Of a stretch of DNA of 5,096 bases, positions 1 to 4,685 are shown one piece after another (positions within the stretch are counted from its first letter, which is position 1; every line of letters begins with the position of its first letter). The position numbers were made by a program, and so were the translations under genes. The notes under the pieces were generated by a model. It was not told where the DNA came from. It searched no databases and saw nothing but the letters and a program-made list of their open reading frames with translations. This stretch comes from Fen731 sp964481885 (lineage in GTDB: Bacteria; Actinomycetota; Humimicrobiia; Humimicrobiales; Humimicrobiaceae). The stretch is taken from the NCBI GenBank assembly GCA_964481885.1, contig CAYZUS010000072.1, positions 1 through 5,096 on the forward strand, given 5' to 3'.

Positions 1-83
1 ATGGTATCAATAAATCAGCATTTGAACCAATGTTAGATGAAATAATTGCTACCTTCCTAGCCAGGTACAGCAATGAAAAATAA
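1..83 (+). CDS. C-terminal tail of an unidentified upstream protein (partial)
   Basis: The third reading frame is open from the left edge (first full codon at 3) and ends with TAA at 81-83, giving 26 residues that finish in ...FLARYSNEK. The tail looks like one amphipathic helix (around PMLDEIIATFLARY) with a charged end, as is common at the C-terminus of cytoplasmic proteins. The other two plus-strand frames meet stops within the first 40 bases, which favours this frame. The family cannot be told from so short a piece, so no function is assigned. The next gene starts more than 100 bases later with an inverted repeat between, so the two need not be co-transcribed. Confidence 0.5.
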   Translation, partial: GINKSAFEPMLDEIIATFLARYSNEK

Positions 84-91
84 CTAAATTA

Positions 92-116
92 AATATTTAT
101 CATGGTGATAATTATT
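92..116. promoter_or_regulatory. Imperfect inverted repeat, operator- or hairpin-like
   Basis: The arms are AATA-T-TTATCA (92-102) and TGATAA-T-TATT (106-116) around a TGG loop: ten base pairs with one T/T mismatch. It begins 9 bases after the stop of the preceding gene and lies upstream of the hydrolase. The octamer TCATGGTG at 100-107 recurs at 121-128, exactly 21 bases (two helical turns) away, which is a spacing seen in tandem operators. The stretch TGATAATTATTA (106-117) resembles part of a Fur/PerR-type box, but the match is incomplete. There is no T-run directly after it, so it is a poor terminator. A regulatory role is inference. Confidence 0.3.
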
Positions 117-198
117 AAAGTCATGGTGTACTCATCAATTTAACAAGGATAACAAAGGAATTAATATTAAAGAGATACCGGAAGTAACAATTGTAAAA

Positions 199-858
199 AT
201 GGGGTTTGTAGGCTCCTATATAATAAAGGGCGGACCTGATGAAAAAGGTGAAAACTCCTGGATACTTGTCGACTGTGGTATTTCAGGCAGCGAGGGAAAA
301 ATACTGAAAGTCCTGGAAAGCCTTGGCGGCAACCCCAAAAAAGTATCCCTTATAATATTGACACACGCGCACCAGGACCACAGCGGGTCAGTTAAAGAAC
401 TGCAGGAGCTTACAGGTGCAAAAGTTGCCATACAGAAGGAAGATGTCCAGTATCTTGTTCAGGGCGTCAGCGCAAAAGTAACGCCCACCACTGGCTTTGC
501 AAGGTTGATGGCCCGATTTATAAAGCACAGACCGCAGAGCGAAAAAGGCGGCATAGTGCCGGACATAATTATTGAAAATGAGCTTGATCTTAATGAGTTT
601 GGAGTAAACGGGAAAGCCATATCGACTCCCGGACATACTGAAGGGTCGCTTTCTGTTTTCCTTGAAAGTGGAAACTGCATGGTAGGTGACATTATTGGAA
701 AATCACTTGGCAGGGTGGCAACCGGTATGTTCTGTAACGACCCTGAAGAAAACAGAAAAAGCATTGGTATCATAATGGGCTCAAATGCAAGACATCTCTA
801 TCTTTCCCACGGCGGCAAGTGCACCATAGAAGAAGTAAAAAAAGTGTTTGCTTCCTGA
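199..858 (+). CDS. Metallo-beta-lactamase-fold metal-dependent hydrolase
   Basis: This is a cytoplasmic MBL-superfamily hydrolase of the GloB-like (COG0491) type, with no signal peptide. The full dinuclear metal site is present: HAHQDH at residues 56-61 (H56, H58, D60, H61), H146 in PGHTEGS, the bridging D164 in VGDIIG, and H204 in LSHGG. The first strand ends at VDCG (24-27). An insert around residues 90-125 probably shapes the substrate pocket. The substrate cannot be told; thioester, lactone or phosphoester hydrolysis all occur in this superfamily. The start is uncertain. ATG 199 has only GGAAG 14 bases upstream, while the same frame stays open back to 112 and encodes IKEIPEVTIVK just before the ATG, which looks like the missing first beta-strand. 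That stretch contains no ATG, GTG or TTG. ATT at 166, with AAAGGA at 154-159, is a candidate rare start. Family is confident, exact role unknown. Confidence 0.9.
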   Translation: MGFVGSYIIKGGPDEKGENSWILVDCGISGSEGKILKVLESLGGNPKKVSLIILTHAHQDHSGSVKELQELTGAKVAIQKEDVQYLVQGVSAKVTPTTGFARLMARFIKHRPQSEKGGIVPDIIIENELDLNEFGVNGKAISTPGHTEGSLSVFLESGNCMVGDIIGKSLGRVATGMFCNDPEENRKSIGIIMGSNARHLYLSHGGKCTIEEVKKVFAS

Positions 859-1080
859 TTTTAAATTCACCTGCATCATTTGATGTGGCGAGCATTGCGG
901 CCTGTATATTAGTTTCAATAATATGCGTAACGCTTTATAGTCGTTCACTACGGTGTTCTACATGACATCCCTCATTTAAAATTCCCTTCCGAAAGTTCTC
1001 TCTGGGCTGCACGCTATTTAGCATTATTCACTGCAGTGCATATTCATCTTTGATTTCTTTAGAAAACTTTAAAAATTGTA
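859..1080. other. Intergenic stretch without a convincing gene; possible relic
   Basis: This is about 220 bases of mixed composition between the hydrolase and the AT-rich leader of the lipoprotein gene. All plus-strand frames are broken by stops. On the minus strand there is one short open frame, ATG at 1024-1022 to TAA at 937-935 (29 codons), with no Shine-Dalgarno sequence before it. Small symmetrical pieces are CATCA-TT-TGATG at 874-885 and the 10-bp palindrome CACTGCAGTG at 1029-1038. Neither is followed by a T-run, so no terminator for the hydrolase gene is recognised here. The stretch could be a decayed gene, a dispersed repeat, or plain spacer. I cannot choose between these from the sequence. 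Confidence 0.4.
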
Positions 1081-1130
1081 TTAAAGTATTTTAAAAAATA
1101 AATATAAATTTTATAATACTTCGTTATAAT
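1076..1130 (+). promoter_or_regulatory. Possible promoter region for the lipoprotein gene
   Basis: The DNA just upstream of the lipoprotein gene is extremely AT-rich. It contains perfect -10-like TATAAT hexamers at 1112-1117 and 1125-1130, and a TTGTAT at 1076-1081 with TAAATA 17 bases further on (1099-1104). The two TATAAT boxes lie in a TTATAA - TACTTCG - TTATAA arrangement (1111-1129), which is both a direct and an inverted repeat. None of the TATAAT boxes has a good -35 at 16-18 bases, and chance matches are expected in such AT-rich DNA. A promoter is likely somewhere here, but its exact position is unresolved. Confidence 0.3.
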
Positions 1131-1175
1131 TTAAATTATACAAATCTATCCGTAATTTAATAAATAATAAAAGAA

Positions 1176-1181
1176 GAGGTG
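1176..1181 (+). promoter_or_regulatory. Ribosome binding site fixing a GTG start
   Basis: GAGGTG at 1176-1181, within AGAAGAGGTG, has its GAGG core 7 bases before GTG 1187. This supports the GTG as the start. The following codons encode the lysine-rich beginning of a signal peptide, as expected for a true N-terminus. Confidence 0.75.
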
Positions 1182-1186
1182 TAAAA

Positions 1187-1792
1187 GTGAAAAAAAAGTT
1201 AGTATTGATCCTCTCTGTAGTAATGGTAGTGGCCCTTGTGTTCTCACTGTCTGCATGTGGAAAAACCGTACAAAAAATTGCTGAAAAAGCTATTGAAGAT
1301 GCAGTTGGTGAAAATATTGCTAATGAAGACACTGCAGGCGAAGATACAGCAGGTGAAGACACAGAGGATGCAATCATATCAAATGAATCTTTAGAGATAA
1401 GCTCTGATGACACAGGAGTTGCAATTTCCAATGAACAAGGTGAGGTAGTCTCGGGTGATAATGCAAAAGTACCCTCTGGCTGGCCTTCAGAAATACCGGT
1501 ATATCCTGATTTAAAGGTAACATACTCTGCTCAAGCCAAAGATGAAAATCAAAAAGATAGTTATGCAATCTTTGCTGAAGTAACAAAAGGAACTGTTAAA
1601 GAAGTATACGATTGGCACAAGAGTAAAATGTCTGGTTGGGAAGTTTTATCAGATAGTTTTTCTACATCAGACGGAAATGATGCATTTTCATTTCAATGGA
1701 AAAATGATGATTATGAAACACTGCTAATGGCTGGATCAGATGGCACAACCATTACTTATACATTTACTGTTGTGCAGGCAACAAGCGAATAA
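1187..1792 (+). CDS. Secreted lipoprotein with a C-terminal alpha/beta-like domain, function unknown
   Basis: This 201-residue protein starts at GTG. It has a classic lipoprotein signal peptide: KKK at residues 2-4, a hydrophobic core at 5-20, and lipobox LSAC with the lipidated cysteine at 24. It should therefore be anchored on the outer face of the membrane. Residues 47-61 are an acidic tandem repeat (EDTAG, EDTAG, EDTED) in a flexible, Ser/Asp/Glu-rich linker running to about 93. A compact domain follows, from PSGWPSEIPVYPDL (96-109) to the end. It alternates likely strands with a helix around 135-148 (GTVKEVYDWHKSKM), then GWEV at 150-153. Such ~100-residue domains with a P..P...P start and a GW motif occur in other bacterial lipoproteins of unknown role; that comparison is from memory. 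No catalytic residues are evident. It is probably monocistronic: the next gene is convergent and a hairpin follows. Confidence 0.88.
   Translation: MKKKLVLILSVVMVVALVFSLSACGKTVQKIAEKAIEDAVGENIANEDTAGEDTAGEDTEDAIISNESLEISSDDTGVAISNEQGEVVSGDNAKVPSGWPSEIPVYPDLKVTYSAQAKDENQKDSYAIFAEVTKGTVKEVYDWHKSKMSGWEVLSDSFSTSDGNDAFSFQWKNDDYETLLMAGSDGTTITYTFTVVQATSE
1325..1369 (+). repeat. Three in-frame 15-bp tandem repeats in the lipoprotein linker
   Basis: The three units are GAAGACACTGCAGGC (1325-1339), GAAGATACAGCAGGT (1340-1354) and the more diverged GAAGACACAGAGGAT (1355-1369). They encode EDTAG, EDTAG and EDTED. The period is five codons, so copy-number change would keep the frame and only alter the length of the linker between the lipid anchor and the folded domain. 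Confidence 0.8.
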
Positions 1793-1812
1793 TAATCTTT
1801 TTTAATTATTTT

Positions 1813-1844
1813 AAAGGGGCCGGTCAGCTAATGCCGGCCCCTTT
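1813..1844. terminator. GC-rich hairpin, likely bidirectional terminator between convergent genes
   Basis: AAAGGGGCCGG (1813-1823) pairs perfectly with CCGGCCCCTTT (1834-1844) around a 10-nt loop, an 11-bp stem with eight G/C pairs. It starts 20 bases after the lipoprotein stop and lies about 90 bases beyond the permease stop on the other strand. In the plus direction only TTT closes the stem and the run is then interrupted. In the minus direction the stem runs into TTTAAAATAATTAAAAAA, which is also an imperfect U-tract. Its placement between two converging units makes a shared terminator the best reading. Confidence 0.75.
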
Positions 1845-1932
1845 GGATTAATCTGCGGAAATTATGTGGACCGATTCGATTATGATTACCGGTATTGAAA
1901 ACATCGGTACTATTTAAGTAATAGGTATTTTT

Positions 1933-2703
1933 TTATTCTGATCTCCAGCAATAAACTGTGTATAAAACGACCCCAACTGTGAAGAACAGCAGTGATATTA
2001 TAATAGTCAGAGAAAGATTCAAAGCAGTTAGAGGATTATAGCCGATATCTCCTCCAATTAAATAATTAATTATAATTGTATTTGAAGCAGACATTGGCCA
2101 GATCTGGGAAACTTTTTGAAGTGCTGAAGGCAACATTGAATATGGAAAAAAGATACCGGAAACTGCTGATGTGACAACAGATATTCCAACTCCTGTCATT
2201 ATTGCGCCCTGGATATTTTTAATTAATGAGCCCACAATCAGTCCTACTCCTGTTGACGCAAGTATTATCAAAAACAAAAATCCTAAAGACTTTATAAGAC
2301 CAATAAATGTAATATTAAACCTGCCGCCAAGAAGCACACCTATAAGTATTATTATCGCTGCGCTTATCAGTCCAAATGTCAATACTGCAAGAATTTTGCC
2401 TATCGCTTCTTTCCAGGGCTGCACAGGCATTGTTTTTAATTTTTGGAAAAGTCCCCGCTGTCTGTCATCAGCAATGTTTGCCGGAAGGCTTGTCATTCCG
2501 CAAACCATTATTGAAAAAGTAACCATTGAAACAGTACTTTGACCTTTTGCAAAAGCAGCATATTCCGGTGGCACCTGGCGCAAAAAGACAAATACTGCAA
2601 GAAACAACCAGATAACAGGCCACGCTATAACCCAGAAAAGCGCAGACTTGTTCCTATAAGTATCTTTCAGGACTTTTATAAATGTAGCAGATATCTGGTT
2701 CAC
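1933..2703 (-). CDS. ABC-2 type transporter permease (export)
   Basis: This is a 256-residue integral membrane protein, the usual size for an ABC-2 permease subunit of the DrrB/NatB type. Six hydrophobic segments are visible at about residues 21-41, 57-75, 101-125, 137-160, 165-187 and 228-252. Between the second and third lies a polar loop, DDRQRGLFQKLKTMPVQPW (79-97). This corresponds to the conserved cytoplasmic ER.xGt...L...P coupling region of ABC-2 permeases that contacts the ATPase. A PYSMLP motif (187-192) precedes the last extracellular region. Translation starts at GTG 2703-2701, which overlaps the ATPase stop in GTGA, so translation is probably coupled and the subunits made in matched amounts. 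The exporter probably assembles with two permeases and two ATPases. The substrate is not visible; drugs, lipids, ions or peptides are all possible. Confidence 0.92.
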   Translation of the reverse strand: MNQISATFIKVLKDTYRNKSALFWVIAWPVIWLFLAVFVFLRQVPPEYAAFAKGQSTVSMVTFSIMVCGMTSLPANIADDRQRGLFQKLKTMPVQPWKEAIGKILAVLTFGLISAAIIILIGVLLGGRFNITFIGLIKSLGFLFLIILASTGVGLIVGSLIKNIQGAIMTGVGISVVTSAVSGIFFPYSMLPSALQKVSQIWPMSASNTIIINYLIGGDIGYNPLTALNLSLTIIISLLFFTVGVVLYTVYCWRSE

Positions 2704-3650
2704 TTTTTGGCTCCTTTTAATTTTTCAATTGATTCTCCTACTTGTTTACCTGTCAGTTTGAAAAAAACATCTTCCAGTGATGGTATGGAGGAGCCGATCT
2801 GAACCACTTTATATCCACTGCTCTCAACAGTACGTACTATTCTCGGTATTACTTCCGCTGTTTCTTCAGAGTAAATTTTGTAGCCCTCATTTGTATCGAG
2901 CAATTCATCGCCCTGATTAAAACTGTTTAAAATATCCTTTACTTTTTTATTTTTAACAGAAACTTCTATGTTTATTACATTTTTAAGACCGCTTGTGTTC
3001 TTTAATTCATCCGGTGAGCCGTCTGCAATAATTCTGCCATTATTCATAAGGCCGACCCTGGAAGCAAGCTCGGCATCCGAGCCTATATGGCTTATAAGCA
3101 AAACTGTAGTTGATTTATCTTTTAACTGGTCTATCAGTCCGAAGAAATTCCTTCTTGCTGCAGGGTCAAGTCCAGTTGTCGGTTCATCAAGTATAAATAT
3201 CTTTACGTGGGGAAACAATATGGTCGAAAGTTCAAGTTTTTTTCTCATTCCACCTGAAAATTTGGAAACCTTTTTATTTCTATCATCAAAAAGATCGACT
3301 TTTTTTAGGAGTTCCTGCGCAATTGCTTTTGTATCTTTATTTGAATATCCAAGCATCCTGGCAAAATAATGCAGGTTCTCAAGAGCTGTAAGATTGGGAT
3401 CAGAAAAATTTTCCTGAGGAATATAGCCTATCTGTCTTTTGGACTGTTCGGGTTTTTTGCCGAATATTTTAACTTCTCCGCCAGTTGGTTTTCTTATTGA
3501 AGCAATTATTGAAGACAGGGTAGTTTTTCCCGACCCATTAGGGCCCATAAGACAGTAGAACTCACCTTCATTTATGGCAAGGTCAAGATTATCCAGTATA
3601 GTTATTTTGTCATATTTCTTTGTAAGGTTTCTGACTTCGATGGCTGGCAA
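2700..3650 (-). CDS. ABC transporter ATP-binding protein, DrrA/NatA-like
   Basis: This 316-residue cytoplasmic ATPase powers the permease encoded immediately downstream. All nucleotide-binding motifs are present in order: Walker A GPNGSGKT (36-43), Q-loop Q79 in YIPQE, signature FSGGM (131-135, with F in place of the usual L), Walker B IFILDE (151-156), D-loop GLD (160-162) and switch histidine H188 in LISH. After the ~220-residue ATPase core comes an extra C-terminal domain of about 90 residues ending in PSLEDVFFKLTGKQ (290-303). This is typical of DrrA-type (DUF4162-like) exporter ATPases such as those for antibiotics, lantibiotics or sodium. The start is TTG 3650-3648, backed by AGGAG five bases upstream. 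Its TGA overlaps the permease GTG by four bases. It is probably the first gene of a two-gene operon driven by a promoter near 3716-3724. Confidence 0.94.
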   Translation of the reverse strand: MPAIEVRNLTKKYDKITILDNLDLAINEGEFYCLMGPNGSGKTTLSSIIASIRKPTGGEVKIFGKKPEQSKRQIGYIPQENFSDPNLTALENLHYFARMLGYSNKDTKAIAQELLKKVDLFDDRNKKVSKFSGGMRKKLELSTILFPHVKIFILDEPTTGLDPAARRNFFGLIDQLKDKSTTVLLISHIGSDAELASRVGLMNNGRIIADGSPDELKNTSGLKNVINIEVSVKNKKVKDILNSFNQGDELLDTNEGYKIYSEETAEVIPRIVRTVESSGYKVVQIGSSIPSLEDVFFKLTGKQVGESIEKLKGAKK

Positions 3651-3655
3651 ATACT

Positions 3656-3660
3656 CTCCT
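3656..3660 (-). promoter_or_regulatory. Ribosome binding site fixing the TTG start of the ATPase
   Basis: On the minus strand AGGAG (3660-3656) lies five bases before TTG at 3650-3648, and no ATG is available nearby. The protein from this TTG begins PAIEVRNLTKKY, the normal beginning of an ABC ATPase first strand, so the rare start is well supported. Confidence 0.8.
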
Positions 3661-3715
3661 TATCAATCTTTCCCATACTGGGCGCATAGATGCCTAGCAA
3701 AAATATTGTCTAATA

Positions 3716-3724
3716 ATTATATCA
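3716..3724 (-). promoter_or_regulatory. Extended -10 promoter of the ABC exporter operon
   Basis: The minus strand reads TGATATAAT: a perfect TATAAT (3721-3716) preceded by the TGN of an extended -10. The -35 region around 3739-3744 (TAAATT) is poor, which is tolerated when an extended -10 is present. Transcription would start near 3709, leaving an untranslated leader of about 60 bases before the TTG start. Confidence 0.5.
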
Positions 3725-3761
3725 TAGAATTAGAGACAAATTTAGCTATTATTTATTTTTC

Positions 3762-3773
3762 AAAGAGCTCTTT
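3762..3773. promoter_or_regulatory. 12-bp perfect palindrome AAAGAGCTCTTT
   Basis: AAAGAGCTCTTT is fully self-complementary and directly abuts the 34-nt inverted repeat at 3773-3806. It lies about 40 bases upstream of the exporter's extended -10, in the divergent intergenic region. It could be a binding site for a dimeric regulator; no regulator gene is present in the window. The role is inference. Confidence 0.3.
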
Positions 3774-3806
3774 ATCTTAATAGTTGTAAACACAACTCTT
3801 AAGATA
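3773..3806. repeat. 34-nt inverted repeat between divergent genes
   Basis: The left arm is TATCTTAA (3773-3780), a T at 3781, then AGTTGT (3782-3787). The loop is AAAC (3788-3791). The right arm is ACAACT (3792-3797), a C at 3798, then TTAAGATA (3799-3806). That is 14 base pairs with a single T/C mismatch, far more symmetry than its surroundings. There is no T-run after either arm in either direction, so it is not a normal terminator. It sits about 50 bases upstream of the exporter -10 and about 115 bases upstream of the plus-strand gene at 3923. A regulator site or an RNA hairpin are the main options. Confidence 0.5.
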
Positions 3807-3860
3807 GTGCACTTTAATAAAAATTTAAACTATTTTTAATATGCTTTTAACAATTCATTT

Positions 3861-3884
3861 CACCATTGGTGTTATTATTCCAAT
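3861..3884. promoter_or_regulatory. Overlapping palindromes upstream of the 183-aa gene
   Basis: CACCA-T-TGGTG (3861-3871) is an 11-nt perfect palindrome with an odd centre. Its ATTGG (3865-3869) can instead pair with CCAAT at 3880-3884 across a 10-nt loop. The cluster ends about 30 bases before the ribosome binding site of the following gene, where an operator or leader hairpin would be expected. The motifs are short and the assignment is tentative. Confidence 0.25.
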
Positions 3885-3922
3885 CAGGTAAAGCAGAAGG
3901 TTAAAATATAAAGCGAGGTATT

Positions 3923-4474
3923 ATGGGTAAGATATTTAATAGCTCAGTAATAATAAATAATGGAAGAGCAAATTCCTTTATAGATGATAATACTTACAAT
4001 ATCGATATTTCAAGTTCCCAAAACCACAAGGTAGAAGCTAATAATCAAAAAAAGTTTAAAATATATAGAAGTTTTAAAAGATTAAATGAATTTTTAGATA
4101 ATTTCAGAAGTTTTTCAAACAATTTCCACTCGCATATATATCCAATGGTAATAGAATTTAAAAAAGATGAAGGCAAAGACAAAGACATTATTGCTGAGCT
4201 TTTAATAAATCAATTTAAGACATATAAGGAAATTGCCAAAACACTGGATATGTATGATTTTATAAGGCCTTCTTTTAATATGTTCCTACTTTCTCTTGAA
4301 AAATGGGAAGAATATTATAAAAGTTTTTTGGATTATAAAATACCTAATGATAAATTGATCATTATTGAAAATGAAGCCCTGGCTCTTGAAACAAAGTTCT
4401 GGAAAAAAGTCATCAAATTAAGTAATAGCTTCGAATCTTTAATTCTGTATAAATCCAAAATCAATATTACTTAA
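3923..4474 (+). CDS. Hypothetical AT-rich protein with Asn-rich N-terminus, function unknown
   Basis: I do not recognise this 183-residue protein. It starts at ATG, four bases after GAGG (3915-3918), and has no signal peptide, membrane segment or cysteine. Residues 1-42 are rich in Asn, Ser and Asp, with a strand-like pattern (SSVIINNG, ANSFIDDNTYNIDI) resembling one or two rungs of a beta-rich stretch. The rest (about 44-180) looks all-helical, with charged and aromatic residues including RSFKRLNEFLDNFRSF, LEKWEEYYKSFLDY and KFWKKVIKL. No catalytic motif is visible. Three sampled lines of the gene are 22-23% GC, against 43-50% for sampled lines of the hydrolase, which suggests recent transfer. 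It converges on a 60-aa gene with 17 bases between them. A cytoplasmic scaffold or defence-type accessory protein is only a guess. Confidence 0.75.
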   Translation: MGKIFNSSVIINNGRANSFIDDNTYNIDISSSQNHKVEANNQKKFKIYRSFKRLNEFLDNFRSFSNNFHSHIYPMVIEFKKDEGKDKDIIAELLINQFKTYKEIAKTLDMYDFIRPSFNMFLLSLEKWEEYYKSFLDYKIPNDKLIIIENEALALETKFWKKVIKLSNSFESLILYKSKINIT

Positions 4475-4485
4475 ATGTAATTTTT
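4466..4485 (+). terminator. Weak possible terminator at the 183-aa gene stop
   Basis: ATTAC (4466-4470) pairs with GTAAT (4477-4481) across the loop TTAAAT, which contains the stop codon, and four T residues follow (4482-4485). The five-pair AT-rich stem is weak, but it has the right layout and sits exactly between two convergent genes. Confidence 0.25.
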
Positions 4486-4491
4486 AAAATT

Positions 4492-4674
4492 CTAATCATT
4501 TTTCAGTTCAACAATGACTTCAATGAGATAATTTATACACTCATCCATTCTTCTTACCTGCTCTTTTAAGATAAATTCTTTGCTGAAACCGATTTTTCTT
4601 AAAGCTTTCAAATATTCTTTTGAGAAAATTATCGTCTTAATATCCTTTTCTATAACCCCTATATTCTTTTCCAA
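4492..4674 (-). CDS. Small hypothetical helical protein, TTG start
   Basis: This 60-residue protein is not recognised. It starts at TTG 4674-4672 with a strong GGGAGGG four bases upstream, and no ATG fits in its place. It is highly charged, without signal peptide or membrane segment. It looks like two or three helices: about residues 6-27 (GVIEKDIKTIIFSKEYLKALRK), then FILKEQVRRMDECINYLIEVIVELK (34-58). The second is amphipathic and could form a coiled coil or dimer interface. A sampled line is about 27% GC, similar to the convergent 183-aa gene, so the pair may have arrived together. Its size and charge would suit an antitoxin or small regulator, but it shows no recognisable DNA-binding motif and that idea is unsupported. 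Confidence 0.65.
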   Translation of the reverse strand: MEKNIGVIEKDIKTIIFSKEYLKALRKIGFSKEFILKEQVRRMDECINYLIEVIVELKND

Positions 4675-4678
4675 TTTA

Positions 4679-4685
4679 CCCTCCC
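4679..4685 (-). promoter_or_regulatory. Strong ribosome binding site deciding a TTG start
   Basis: On the minus strand GGGAGGG (4685-4679) is followed by TAAA and then TTG (4674-4672). This is the best Shine-Dalgarno match in the window, and it is the main reason to accept the 60-codon frame as a real gene. Confidence 0.7.

Noticed and set aside
102..143. Tiny plus-strand ORF (13 codons) starting at ATG 102
   Set aside because: It has no ribosome binding site, starts inside the inverted repeat, and its composition looks random; not supported as a leader peptide.
1111..1431. Minus-strand 106-codon open frame opposite the lipoprotein gene
   Set aside because: It is antisense to the signal peptide and tandem repeat. 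Its Ser/Ala/Val repeats are simply the reverse of the acidic repeat codons, and it runs into AT-rich promoter DNA.
2171..2542. Plus-strand 123-codon open frame opposite the permease
   Set aside because: It is a shadow of the hydrophobic permease codons. The permease has membrane segments, a coupling loop and translational coupling, while this frame has no ribosome site or family resemblance.
2968..3369. Plus-strand 133-codon open frame opposite the ATPase
   Set aside because: It overlaps the ABC signature and Walker B coding region on the other strand, whose identity is certain.
3574..3780. Plus-strand 68-codon frame spanning the ATPase start and its promoter
   Set aside because: It is antisense to the ATPase N-terminus and leader, lacks a ribosome site, and covers the palindromes and the -10 element.
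3841..3891. 16-codon hydrophobic ORF before the 183-aa gene as a possible leader peptide
   Set aside because: No Shine-Dalgarno sequence precedes it and no attenuator structure follows.
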